NCBI GenBank assembly: GCA_934085595.1
Contig: CAKOHK010000004.1
Coordinates: 57,262-121,261, forward strand
Direction of reading: 5' to 3'
Source of the DNA: an uncultured Bacilli bacterium
GTDB lineage: Bacteria > Bacillota_I > Bacilli_A > RF39 > UBA660
Length of the DNA stretch: 64,000 nucleotides
Shown: in pieces, positions 44,301 through 52,956 of the stretch
How the letters are laid out: each line of letters starts with the position of its first letter
Position numbering within the stretch: position 1 is the first letter of the stretch
Translations under genes and position numbers: made by a program
Notes under the pieces: generated by a model
Seen by the model: the letters and a program-made list of their open reading frames with translations, nothing else
What the model was told of the DNA's origin: nothing
Database searches by the model: none

Positions 44301-44930
44301 ATGATTAAGAAATGTTTTAAGAAAAATATAGTTTTATTTATTATACTTATATTAATGATTGGTGTTTTCTATTTTATGTTTAATAACAAAAATATATATG
44401 ATTTTATATGTTCTATAGATTATGGTGTAAGAGATATTATAAGTAGTGATAATGTATTGTTTGTAAATATTATGAAAGTGTTTACATTTATTGGTAATGC
44501 TTATATACCTATTTTACTTATTATAATATTATATATGATAAAAAATAAGAAAAAAGATACATATATTCTTGCTTGTGTGTATGCTTTTTCTGGTATAGTT
44601 ATATTTATATGTAAATATTTAATTAATAGAGATAGACCACTTGAAGCATTAATTAGTATTCCTAGTTCACCTAGTTTTCCTAGTGGTCATGCGTTTACTT
44701 CAATGGTGTTTTATTTTACATTTGCATATATTATTTCTAAAGATTTAAAGAGACCATATAAAAATATAGTTATTTGTATTTTTGTGCTTTTATCATTAAT
44801 AATTGGATTTTCTAGAATATATCTTGGTGTTCATTTTTTTAGTGATGTTGTATGTGGTTTTGTTTTTGCAGTTCCAGTTTTACTTATTGGAATTAATTCT
44901 TATAATATTATTAAGGAGGAGAAAATATGA
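44301..44930 (+). CDS. PAP2-family membrane phosphatase
   Basis: 209 residues, five or six membrane helices. The three phosphatase motifs are present: KYLINRDRP, PSGH, and SRIYLGVHFFSD. Such enzymes dephosphorylate undecaprenyl pyrophosphate or phosphatidyl phosphates. ATG 44301 is preferred to TTG 44280, which lies in the terminator. It overlaps the patatin gene by 4 bp, so both are probably linked to lipid turnover. Confidence 0.9.
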   Translation: MIKKCFKKNIVLFIILILMIGVFYFMFNNKNIYDFICSIDYGVRDIISSDNVLFVNIMKVFTFIGNAYIPILLIIILYMIKNKKKDTYILACVYAFSGIVIFICKYLINRDRPLEALISIPSSPSFPSGHAFTSMVFYFTFAYIISKDLKRPYKNIVICIFVLLSLIIGFSRIYLGVHFFSDVVCGFVFAVPVLLIGINSYNIIKEEKI

Positions 44931-45991
44931 GAGGTCTTGCTTTACAAGGGGGAGGGGCTAAAGGTGCTTATCAAGTTGGAGCTATTCTTGCTTTTAATAA
45001 AAGAGGAATAAAGTTTGATGGGGCTATGGGTACATCTATAGGGGCTATTAATGCTGCGTTTTATGCTTCATCTAATATAAATGGACTTTATAAGTTATGG
45101 CTTACTACTGATTGTGAAAAGTTATTTGGTTTTGAAACAGCTATAGTGGATGCATTTGATGATGGGAAAATTAATAAAAATTATATACTTAAGGGGATTG
45201 AGTCAATTACTAAAATAATTAAGAATAAAGGCATTGATACAAGTTCTATTAGAAAGTTACTTGAAAAAAATATTAATGAAAAGAAACTTAGAAAAAGTAA
45301 GATAGATTATGGTCTTGTTACATTTAGAATTAAAGATTTAAAACCTATTAAAATAACTATTAAAGATATTCCTGAGGGTAAACTTATAGATTATATTATA
45401 GCTAGTGCTTATTTACCTTGTTTTAAGTTTGAGAAGATTATAGATAATAGTTTTTATTTTGATGGTGGTATATATGATAATTGTCCAGTTGATATGTTTA
45501 TGGATGCTGGGTATGATGAGATATATGTTGTTAAGGCTTGGGAAGGAGATAAACTTAAATATAAGAAGAAACTTGGTACTAAAGTAGTTGTTATATCTTG
45601 TAGAGAGAAACTTGGAAGTATACTTAGTTTTTCACCTAGAAAAGCTAAACGTAAGATTAATTTAGGGTATTATGACACTCTTAGAGTTCTTGATAATTTA
45701 GATGGAGATAAATATTATTTTAAAAAGTATAATGAAAACTATTATAGTAGTTTATTTAGTAGTAAAGATATGGACTCTATGAGAAAGAAATATGGTAATT
45801 TATTTACATCTAAGAGTAATAAGAAGTTTATTATATCTATTATAGAGCAGGTGTGTGATGAGCTTAAAATACAACAGTTTAAAGTATATAATATGCCATT
45901 TTTGATAACTAAACTTAAATATAAAATGGTTTCAAATAAAAACAGTAAGTTCTATAGTTTTATTGATAAAATTAAAGTTAAGTTTGAATAA
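44927..45991 (+). CDS. Patatin-like phospholipase
   Basis: A Ser-Asp dyad lipid acyl hydrolase of 354 residues, cytosolic by lack of a signal. The oxyanion loop is GGGAKG (8-13), the nucleophile Ser37 is in GTSIG, and the Asp is in FDGGIYDNCP near 180. AGGAGG precedes the ATG within the PAP2 gene. The C-terminal 120 residues are Lys-rich and may contact membranes. Confidence 0.9.
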   Translation: MRGLALQGGGAKGAYQVGAILAFNKRGIKFDGAMGTSIGAINAAFYASSNINGLYKLWLTTDCEKLFGFETAIVDAFDDGKINKNYILKGIESITKIIKNKGIDTSSIRKLLEKNINEKKLRKSKIDYGLVTFRIKDLKPIKITIKDIPEGKLIDYIIASAYLPCFKFEKIIDNSFYFDGGIYDNCPVDMFMDAGYDEIYVVKAWEGDKLKYKKKLGTKVVVISCREKLGSILSFSPRKAKRKINLGYYDTLRVLDNLDGDKYYFKKYNENYYSSLFSSKDMDSMRKKYGNLFTSKSNKKFIISIIEQVCDELKIQQFKVYNMPFLITKLKYKMVSNKNSKFYSFIDKIKVKFE

Positions 45992-46016
45992 ATTTATGTT
46001 ATATTAAGGGAAATAA

Positions 46017-46649
46017 ATGAATAAATGTTTAAATAAAGTAAGAATGTATGATGGAAATATTAAAACTAAAATTGTTAATACTGTTTTAATATTTTTGTTT
46101 GGTATATTACTAGGGGTGTTTGCTAAATGGCTTGATAATTTGAGTATTGATAATACTATATGGTGGCAAAATATAATAGATAAATTAGACTTAAGAAATG
46201 TTTTTTCTTTATTTGGTATATGGTTACTTATAGCTTTAATAATATCTATATATAGTAAGACTCCATTTAGAGCTAGTTTAAATGTGTTTCTATTTTTTAT
46301 TGGTATGACTGTTAGTTATCATTTATATACAATATATTTTAGTGGATTTAATCCGAGTAGTTATATGATTATTTGGTATGGTATAACTATAATATCATCT
46401 TTACTTGCATATATATGTTGGTATAGTAAAGGAGATAATAAAATATTTTTTATGATTAGTACTTTAATACTTGTAGTTATGATGTTTTCTTCATTTAGTT
46501 TTGGAATGTTTTATTTTGATATTAATAGTGTTATTGATTTATTAAAATTTATAACTACTATAATTGTTTTACATACTAAATGGAAGAATACTATTAGTAG
46601 TTTAGTGATTGCTTTTATTATTTCATTTATTATTAGATGTTTTATGTAA
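46017..46649 (+). CDS. Multi-pass membrane protein of unknown function
   Basis: 210 residues with about six membrane helices and a characteristic GVFAKWLDNLSIDNTIWWQNI segment after the first helix. I recall similar conserved hypothetical proteins in gut Firmicutes but know no function. AAGGGA precedes ATG 46017. It lies 25 bases after the patatin gene and ends in a terminator, so it closes that operon. Confidence 0.65.
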   Translation: MNKCLNKVRMYDGNIKTKIVNTVLIFLFGILLGVFAKWLDNLSIDNTIWWQNIIDKLDLRNVFSLFGIWLLIALIISIYSKTPFRASLNVFLFFIGMTVSYHLYTIYFSGFNPSSYMIIWYGITIISSLLAYICWYSKGDNKIFFMISTLILVVMMFSSFSFGMFYFDINSVIDLLKFITTIIVLHTKWKNTISSLVIAFIISFIIRCFM

Positions 46650-46656
46650 TATTAAT

Positions 46657-46690
46657 ATACTTATTATAAGTAAACTAGTAAGTATTTTTT
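46657..46690 (+). terminator. Terminator after the membrane protein gene
   Basis: ATACTTA (46657-46663) and TAAGTAT (46679-46685) followed by a T run. Confidence 0.6.
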
Positions 46691-46742
46691 GTTCTTTATT
46701 TACTGATATGTTATAATTAAGATATATATTTTGGAGGAAATT

Positions 46743-47369
46743 ATGGAATTATATAATGTTAAAGATATGTCACTTTCTAATGATCCTGAGATTAGAAGTA
46801 TTCAAGAAAAGCAATTACAGAGACTTAACTTATCAATAACTGATAAAATTATATTAATGAAAAAATCTTATGGAAGAGATAATACTATTAATAAAATAGG
46901 AGAATATATATGTAAGCCTGATCATTGTTATAGGTGTGTTAGTCCTGATACATTAGAAAGATATAGAAAATGTGGATATATTAAAGACGAAAGAAGAGAA
47001 GATTTTATAGAAGGAGTAAATAATCAAGGTATTGATTGGTATTTAGGTGGTACGATGCCTTGTAAGACCTATGGATATATTATTATAGAGTGTCCCGCTG
47101 ATAAAGAATACTTTGTTCCTGCGAATGATAATGGACTTAAGATGTCAAATGATGTTAATGTCAGACATATGAAGTCTTCTCCTCAAAAAAATCCTGTACC
47201 TATGAGTATGGTAACTAATATTTTTGATTATACAAAAATATTGGAACAACAAAGAGTTCATCTTGAGGAACTTAGAAAAGAGTCTGAGATGTTAAAACAA
47301 CAACTTAATACTCAAATAAGTGATTTAGAGCAAAATGTTACTTTTGAAGAAACTGGTCATAAACTTTAA
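46743..47369 (+). CDS. Soluble protein of unknown function with C-terminal coiled coil
   Basis: 208 residues from ATG 46743 (GGAGG upstream). The middle has a Cys/Trp/Tyr-rich block (CKPDHCYRCVSP, DWYLGGTMPC, YIIIECPADKEYFVP) that looks like a compact folded domain, followed by a coiled coil (about 160-200). No family recognised. It is monocistronic, with a promoter-like TATAAT upstream. Accessory character is suggested by the less regular neighbourhood that begins here. Confidence 0.6.
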   Translation: MELYNVKDMSLSNDPEIRSIQEKQLQRLNLSITDKIILMKKSYGRDNTINKIGEYICKPDHCYRCVSPDTLERYRKCGYIKDERREDFIEGVNNQGIDWYLGGTMPCKTYGYIIIECPADKEYFVPANDNGLKMSNDVNVRHMKSSPQKNPVPMSMVTNIFDYTKILEQQRVHLEELRKESEMLKQQLNTQISDLEQNVTFEETGHKL

Positions 47370-47523
47370 AAAAAGAATAAAAGTTATGAAAGAATAATTA
47401 TAAAACAACTTAATGAAATTAATATTTGATGATTGAATGTAATCTAATTTTTAACGATTTTGGTTTATAATTAATTATAGATTATTGGTAATATAAGTGA
47501 TATAATGTCTTGCGGAGGGTTTT

Positions 47524-48105
47524 ATGATTTTAAAAGAAAAATTTATGAGTGAGAATGAAGATAAAAATTATTTACTTATTTCACCTAGAATGGTTCAAGG
47601 TGGAATTACGTTAGTTAATAATTATGAAACTTTAAAATTATATGAAAGTATGGATGATAATACTATAAAGTTTGCAGAAAAGGAAATTAATAATTTAGTT
47701 TCAACGGCTATAAGTAATGATAAAGAAGCAAAGGATTACTTAACTTTTCAATTGATTTTCCGTGGTGATTTTGATGAATTACCAGATGATATTTGTAGTT
47801 TTGAAGAGTTTATAAATAGTTATAAAGAAAGAATAGTTGCTGTATATAGATATGTTCAAAAAGTTAAACATAAAGAGTTATTTGTAGGTTTTTCACAATC
47901 AGAAACAACTTATGATTATGGTTATATCTATTTAAACTTAGCTAGATTGTTAGAAGAACTTGATAAAGCTTCAGTAGAATATCAAATTGATACTGATAAT
48001 AATAGATTTAATTTATATAAACAAGATAATTCAACTAAATTTATTATTAGTTATAATCCTAAATGTGAAATGAAAGATGAGCAACAATTAAAAATGAAAA
48101 ATTGA
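47524..48105 (+). CDS. Soluble acidic protein of unknown function
   Basis: 193 residues, no membrane segment, alpha/beta pattern. It begins MILKEKFMSENEDKNYLLISP and has no motif I recognise. GGAGG precedes ATG 47524; the ATG at 47545 is also possible. It lies in an accessory stretch next to a decayed recombinase. No neighbour gives a clue to its function. Confidence 0.58.
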   Translation: MILKEKFMSENEDKNYLLISPRMVQGGITLVNNYETLKLYESMDDNTIKFAEKEINNLVSTAISNDKEAKDYLTFQLIFRGDFDELPDDICSFEEFINSYKERIVAVYRYVQKVKHKELFVGFSQSETTYDYGYIYLNLARLLEELDKASVEYQIDTDNNRFNLYKQDNSTKFIISYNPKCEMKDEQQLKMKN

Positions 48106-48171
48106 TTGTGTGAAATAATATTTTGGTGTGTATTTTCTATAATTTAGAATGTAAAAGTATAAAGGTTAATT

Positions 48172-48321
48172 ATGAATTTAGTTTTTAGTATTATGGGTTT
48201 AATTGGTGGAATATTTAGAAAGATTAATCCTAATAAATTTCAAGATTTACCAGGTATTATTATGCTTAGTTTAGGTTTAGCAACGACTGGTGTGATTGGT
48301 ATTGTAGTGTATTTAATATAA
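48172..48321 (+). CDS. Small membrane protein (49 residues)
   Basis: MNLVFSIMGLIGGIFRKINP begins a 49-residue peptide with two hydrophobic stretches around a short basic loop. AAAGG precedes ATG 48172. No family known. It could be real or a remnant within the decayed patch. Confidence 0.4.
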   Translation: MNLVFSIMGLIGGIFRKINPNKFQDLPGIIMLSLGLATTGVIGIVVYLI

Positions 48322-48374
48322 GGTATTGTGATGTCAATAATTTAGGAAAAAGTCTCAATTATTTTTAAACATTA

Positions 48375-48524
48375 GTGGAAATTTGGCATAATAAATATGA
48401 AAGCTTTCAAAAAGTAAATGCTACTACGAAATTGTTTAATATGGTATTTAAAGTAATGAGGCCTTTAAATATAATTGATGATAATATAAATTATATTATA
48501 AGAACATTAAGGGACTTTTTATAG
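48375..48524 (+). pseudogene. Short protein-like fragment of unknown origin
   Basis: A 49-codon frame from GTG 48375 with protein-like composition (IWHNKYESFQKVNATTK, then VMRPLNIIDDNINYII). No Shine-Dalgarno, and a stop codon lies just upstream. It sits directly before the recombinase remnant and may be another gene fragment. Confidence 0.3.
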
Positions 48525-48691
48525 GAATTTTCTTTACTTGTAAATAATAATATTTTTAAAGTTTATGAAATGCTGGAATAAGTGCAAAAGATATGGAACA
48601 TAGACCTAGGTTTCAAGAAATGCTTAATAGTAAATTAAATTATATCAATGAGAATATTAAAGAAAACATTAAAAAACTTACGACACCATAA
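48525..48691 (+). pseudogene. Remnant of a serine recombinase (resolvase/integrase family)
   Basis: In one frame, LLVNNNIFKVYE (ending 48569) is followed after a frameshift by NAGISAKDMEHRPRFQEML (48569-48625). Together they match the block after the catalytic Ser region of large serine recombinases (KVYEDAGISAKDMEHRPRFQEML type). The catalytic N terminus is gone and the rest is replaced by a short helical tail ending at 48691. It is clearly non-functional and marks a former mobile element. Confidence 0.7.
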
Positions 48692-48705
48692 TAGGTTCGT
48701 AAGTT
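48671..48705 (-). terminator. tRNA-Gly terminator
   Basis: AACTTACGA (48675-48683) and TCGTAAGTT (48697-48705) form a 9-bp stem. On the minus strand it is followed by a T run. Confidence 0.75.
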
Positions 48706-48714
48706 GTATTCAAT

Positions 48715-48789
48715 TGGAGCAAGTAATCGGAATCGAACCGACATCTTAGCCTTGGCAAGGCCACATTCTAACCGTTGAACTATACCTGC
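48715..48789 (-). tRNA. tRNA-Gly (GCC)
   Basis: Minus strand. Acceptor GCAGGTA pairs with TACTTGC, the anticodon loop is CTTGCCAAG with GCC, the T arm is GGTTCGATTCC, the discriminator is U, and CCA is encoded (48715-48717). Confidence 0.95.
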
Positions 48790-48904
48790 GTTACATCAAA
48801 TATTTTATCATATTTTATAAATAATGCAATAGGTTAATTTAAGAATGTTAATTAAATTGACAAGTAAATGTCTTAATACTCGTTTTTTTAATATTAATAT
48901 TATT

Positions 48905-48953
48905 TATAATTAATGTGGAGGATAAGATGAATAAGAGAGTATTAATAATTTAG
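48905..48953 (+). pseudogene. Expression signals with an eight-codon stub
   Basis: TATAAT (48905-48910), GTGGAGG and ATG 48927 are well placed, but the frame stops after MNKRVLII. A terminator follows. It looks like the promoter and first codons of a gene whose body was deleted, or a leader peptide with no gene left behind it. Confidence 0.4.
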
Positions 48954-48972
48954 TTATGAATTTTTTAAATTA

Positions 48973-48999
48973 AAAACTCCATGTAAGGAGTTTTATTTT
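48973..48999. terminator. Terminator shared with the HdeD-like gene
   Basis: AAAACTCC (48973-48980) and GGAGTTTT (48987-48994), loop ATGTAA, with A and T runs on both sides. It overlaps the minus-strand stop codon at 48993-48995. Confidence 0.75.
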
Positions 49000-49565
49000 T
49001 CGATAAATGTTAAATGTTTTTTTAATGTTTTAACTATATCATTTATATATTTTTTGAACATTACCATGTCTACTATATCACAAATTGCATAACATATAAC
49101 TATTATACCAAATGTGCTTGTTATTATCTTTGATGAAGCTATTGGATGAATTATAAATATTACACCGCATATAAGTGATAACATAGATAATATTAGTAAT
49201 AATATCCATGGAATATCTTTATCATCTTTTAGTGATAGAGCTATTCTTATTTTAAATATACTATCTGTTATAATCCATATTCCAAGTGATAATGGAATAA
49301 TTAAACTAAATGATTCAGGATATAACAATATAATTCCACCTAATATTATCAATAATATACTAATTAATGTAGTATCTATAAATATAGTATATTTATCAGT
49401 TCTAATACATAGAGTTATACCCAATAATATAAATATAATAGCAACTGAGTAAGCAATTATATTTAAAGATATTTCAGGAAATAATAACATTCCTACTCCT
49501 ACCAAAATAAATAATACTGATATTATTAGAGAAGTATAGATAAAACTATTTAATTTCTTTAACAT
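48993..49565 (-). CDS. HdeD-like (DUF308) membrane protein
   Basis: 190 residues with six short membrane helices. Repeated GxxLLxxP patterns (VGVGMLLFPEISL, LGGIILLYPESFS and CGVIFIIHPIASS) are the duplicated DUF308/HdeD unit. HdeD-type proteins are linked to acid resistance in E. coli, but the role in Firmicutes is unknown. GGAGG precedes the ATG at 49565. Confidence 0.82.
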   Translation of the reverse strand: MLKKLNSFIYTSLIISVLFILVGVGMLLFPEISLNIIAYSVAIIFILLGITLCIRTDKYTIFIDTTLISILLIILGGIILLYPESFSLIIPLSLGIWIITDSIFKIRIALSLKDDKDIPWILLLILSMLSLICGVIFIIHPIASSKIITSTFGIIVICYAICDIVDMVMFKKYINDIVKTLKKHLTFIEK

Positions 49566-49723
49566 TTTTCACCTCCTTATTTTATTTAATTTTATCAAAC
49601 ATAAATTATGATATCAAATACTTCTGTTATATTATGTTTAATATTAAACATTTTTATGTAAAGTGTATAGTTTAATTTTAATAATTTTCTATTATATGTG
49701 ATATTATTATAGTGGTGAATGAT

Positions 49724-50962
49724 ATGAAAAAGTTTATTTTATTTATATTATCTTTTATAATTAGTATTAGTATTATTAATGCTGAATGTTATAGTGAAGT
49801 AGTTAATAATAGTGATGCGATTGTTGGTGGTAGTTTTGAATATATTCTTGGTTCTAAAGGAATAAGTAATAATAGTAAGATATATGGAGGACACTATATT
49901 ATAGAATATGATAGTAGTGTACTTGATATAGTTAAAGATGAGATTAAATCATATTATAATTGGAATAATTTAGATATTGCTACTTATAGTGATGATAATT
50001 CTAATATGAGTGCGTTAATAATAGATGTTAGTACTAATAATAAGAAGAATTATATTACTAGCGATAAGTTTGATTCTAGTGCTTTTATACCTATGATTTC
50101 TATTAAGTTTAAGGTTAAAGATAATAATCTTAAAAATACTATAATAAATGTTAATGGTAGTGAAACTGAAGATGGGTCATTTAAATATACTATATTAGAA
50201 GATGGTACTAAATATAATGAAGCTTGTAGTGATATTTCTAATACATTAAAGATAGTAAAGCCTGTTAATCCTTCCATAAATGGTATATTTATTAATGGTA
50301 AACTTATAGATAATTTTAGTAGTGAAGTATATAGTTATGATATTAAACTTGATTCTAAAATAGCTAAGATTACTGCTAGTAGTGATAGTGGACTTAGTAT
50401 TAGTGGAGAAGAGGAATATGAACTTAGTAATGGAGATAATAAATATGTTATAAGTGTAACTAATGTACTTGGAGAAAAGAAAGAATATACTATAAATATT
50501 AATTATGATTCGACTGATAAATCATGTGATATTAAGAAATTATATATAGAAAATTATAATATTAATTTTGATCCTGATATAACAGATTATAATATTAAAA
50601 TTAAAGATGAATATTCTCTTAATATAATGGTTACTTTACTTAATAGTGATTCTCATTATATGATAAAAGGGAATCAGAATCTTAAAAATAATAGTGATAT
50701 AGTTGTTGAAGTTAAAAGCAGTACTAAGACTAAAAAATATAATATTCATATAACTAAAGATGAAGTAGTAGAAGTAGTAACTAAGAAAAATTATACTAAA
50801 ACTATTATAATTATAGTATCTTGCTTACTTCTTGTATTTGCATCTATTACATTATATTTTCTTATTAAAAAACAAAAGAAACTTGATAGTGAAGAAGATA
50901 GTGTTAATGAAGAAGTTAAACTAGAAAATAATAATGATGAAATAAATAAAGAAAGTGATTAA
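49724..50962 (+). CDS. Surface protein: cohesin-like and cadherin-like domains
   Basis: 412 residues. A signal peptide (1-20, ending ISIINA) leads to a cohesin-like beta domain (about 25-175; YIIEYDSSVLDIV and MISIKFKVKDN), then two cadherin-like beta-sandwich repeats (about 185-265 and 270-345), a membrane helix (about 350-372) and an acidic cytoplasmic tail. It is an anchored adhesin or scaffold. ATG 49724 is chosen; GTGGTG just upstream serves as Shine-Dalgarno. Confidence 0.78.
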   Translation: MKKFILFILSFIISISIINAECYSEVVNNSDAIVGGSFEYILGSKGISNNSKIYGGHYIIEYDSSVLDIVKDEIKSYYNWNNLDIATYSDDNSNMSALIIDVSTNNKKNYITSDKFDSSAFIPMISIKFKVKDNNLKNTIINVNGSETEDGSFKYTILEDGTKYNEACSDISNTLKIVKPVNPSINGIFINGKLIDNFSSEVYSYDIKLDSKIAKITASSDSGLSISGEEEYELSNGDNKYVISVTNVLGEKKEYTININYDSTDKSCDIKKLYIENYNINFDPDITDYNIKIKDEYSLNIMVTLLNSDSHYMIKGNQNLKNNSDIVVEVKSSTKTKKYNIHITKDEVVEVVTKKNYTKTIIIIVSCLLLVFASITLYFLIKKQKKLDSEEDSVNEEVKLENNNDEINKESD

Positions 50963-50976
50963 GTTACTTTCTTTTT
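50951..50976 (+). terminator. Terminator with the surface-protein stop codon in its loop
   Basis: GAAAGT (50951-50956) pairs with ACTTTC (50966-50971), extended by two pairs, then T. The TAA stop (50960-50962) is in the loop. Confidence 0.65.
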
Positions 50977-51021
50977 AATATGAATTATGATATTCTTATA
51001 ATAGAATTGGAGGAATGAGAT

Positions 51022-51315
51022 ATGTCATTTTTTAAGGAAAAGGTTGTTATTGAAACTAATGGACTTAAGATATTACTTGAAAGTATTTGTACAGCTTTTA
51101 TAGTATTTATATGTATATTATTGTTTGTTAGACCTAGTATTATTAAGAGTATTTATTTGTATTATGAAAAGTGTATTATTAATGGAACTAAGTGGTTTGA
51201 TGTTTGGTATTATATATTACCTTTTATATTAGTTATTGGTTTACTTATTGGATTTATTAGATTTATATTACTTTATAATAAAAATAATGTTAAAGGTAAA
51301 AAGAAGGTGAAATAA
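51022..51315 (+). CDS. Small two-helix membrane protein
   Basis: 97 residues with two membrane helices (about 18-40 and 66-86) and a Lys-rich C terminus. No family recognised. GGAGG precedes the ATG at 51022. The TAA overlaps the ATG of the next gene by one base, so it is translationally coupled to the C39-like peptidase. A membrane partner for that peptidase is a reasonable guess. Confidence 0.65.
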   Translation: MSFFKEKVVIETNGLKILLESICTAFIVFICILLFVRPSIIKSIYLYYEKCIINGTKWFDVWYYILPFILVIGLLIGFIRFILLYNKNNVKGKKKVK

Positions 51316-51890
51316 TGAAGAGTCCTCTTAGATATCAGATAACTGAATTTGATTGTGGTACGGTTTCATTAATAAACGCTATTAGTTATTTATATGATAG
51401 AGAAGAAATACCAAGTAAACTTATAAGATCTATATATGTGTATACTCTTGATTGTCATAATACTAAGGGTATAATGAATGATAAAGAAATGATAGATGAT
51501 TTATGTAATTGGATAGTTAAGTATTCTTCTAGAAATGATTTTGATTTAGTGTGTAAACATTTAACTAACAGTGATGTTAATTATGATAATATACTTGAAT
51601 GTATTAGAAATAATGGGTGTGCTTTTGTTAAATGTTATCAGGATGATCCGCACTATACAATTATTACTAATATTAATGAACTTAATACTTATATGTTTGA
51701 TCCATATTATATGGATTTTGATAGTTATGATGATGATAATGAAGTTAGATGTGTTCAAAGTAAACCATTTGAATATAACAGAATAGTTAGAACAGATAGA
51801 GTATTTAGTGAAGAAACTAAAGATTTTTGCTTAGGTAAAATATCTAAAAGAGAATGTGTACTTATGAATAGAGTTAGAGATGGAAAATGA
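51315..51890 (+). CDS. C39-like cysteine peptidase domain protein
   Basis: 191 residues resembling the papain-like C39 fold. The N-terminal QITEFDCGTVSLINAISYL gives the oxyanion Gln and Cys14; DDPHYTIIT gives the catalytic His; YMFDPYY gives the Asp. C39 domains cleave double-glycine leader peptides in bacteriocin exporters, but here no ABC transporter is attached and the protein has no signal peptide. It is coupled to the small membrane protein before it and the unknown protein after it. Activity is inferred. Confidence 0.7.
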   Translation: MKSPLRYQITEFDCGTVSLINAISYLYDREEIPSKLIRSIYVYTLDCHNTKGIMNDKEMIDDLCNWIVKYSSRNDFDLVCKHLTNSDVNYDNILECIRNNGCAFVKCYQDDPHYTIITNINELNTYMFDPYYMDFDSYDDDNEVRCVQSKPFEYNRIVRTDRVFSEETKDFCLGKISKRECVLMNRVRDGK

Positions 51891-52956
51891 AGTTTTAAAT
51901 TGTTTTTATAATGTTGTTGTTCCTGGAGCTTCTAGTGGTGTTGTTGATACAGTAGAAGGTGTTTGTTATATTTCATTTAGTACTAAGATACCAAGTATTA
52001 ATAAATCATATATTTATGAGAGCGATAAGTATTATGCTCCAACTTTATATATTAAGAATAAAGAAGAGTTTGATAAATATTTAGTATTATATTATGAAAA
52101 AGCTAAAGAATATTATAAGAGATATAATTATAATATGGATATAATATTAAGTATGTTGTTCGTTGATGCATCAAGTGAAGATTTTTTAGATCCAGTTAGT
52201 TATTTAAAAAAGAAAATAGGGTTTTTAGAAGATAAGACAATACCTGATAGTTATGAAGTACTTGGATATAGTGATATATTTAATGGTGAAATTGTTATGC
52301 GAATTAGTAAAAGTAGTATTTTTGATGATGGACCACATAATATTATATTTGAACTTCATAGTAGTAGTGGTAGTTATGTGTTTCCAACTATTAGTTATGG
52401 AATATATAATGGAAAAGCATATATTTACTCTATACAAAAAGTACATACTAGTTTAAGTGAAACTATTTATCAGAAAAAAGTTAAAAGAACTTTATATAAA
52501 ATAGGAGAAGGTTTTGATAGTAAAAAAGATAATTATGATATATATGATTATGGAAATTTAAAAGATGTTTCTGCTTCTTTTGTTGTGTGTGCTTGTTTGT
52601 TTTTAAGTTTGCTTAATAAAAATAATATAAATGATATAATTCTTCCAAGTATTAGAATTGTTAGATGGAATAATAAAGAAATAGTATATGATTTAAAGAG
52701 TAAAAGTGAAGAAGATAGAATTAAATACGATTCTATACATCAGATGGACCAGAGTAATATTACTGAAAAGTTTTTGAGAACTTTTATGAGACTTTGCTAT
52801 CATTTTGATGGTCTTGATGTTATTTCTTATCCTTTTGAAAATGATTCTTGTATGCATATACATAATTCTGGTAATTTAGAATGTAATAATAGTTTACTTG
52901 GTGAAGTTTATGGTATAATAAGTGAATTAGGAGTTGAGAAGAATGCTAGTAAGTAA
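51880..52956 (+). CDS. Unknown protein linked to the C39-like peptidase
   Basis: 358 residues, no signal or clear membrane span. It begins MENEVLNCFYNVVVPGASSG, contains a HSSSGSYVFPTISYGIYNGKAYIYSIQ strand region and a C-terminal His-rich patch (CMHIHN). I recognise no family. It overlaps the peptidase gene by 11 bp and the methyltransferase gene by 14 bp, so it sits in the middle of a tight operon. Confidence 0.6.
   Translation: MENEVLNCFYNVVVPGASSGVVDTVEGVCYISFSTKIPSINKSYIYESDKYYAPTLYIKNKEEFDKYLVLYYEKAKEYYKRYNYNMDIILSMLFVDASSEDFLDPVSYLKKKIGFLEDKTIPDSYEVLGYSDIFNGEIVMRISKSSIFDDGPHNIIFELHSSSGSYVFPTISYGIYNGKAYIYSIQKVHTSLSETIYQKKVKRTLYKIGEGFDSKKDNYDIYDYGNLKDVSASFVVCACLFLSLLNKNNINDIILPSIRIVRWNNKEIVYDLKSKSEEDRIKYDSIHQMDQSNITEKFLRTFMRLCYHFDGLDVISYPFENDSCMHIHNSGNLECNNSLLGEVYGIISELGVEKNASK

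Noticed and set aside
48715..48789. tRNA-Gly as attachment site of the decayed element
   Set aside because: Large serine recombinases seldom use tRNA genes, and I see no direct repeat of the tRNA end nearby; the closeness may be coincidental.
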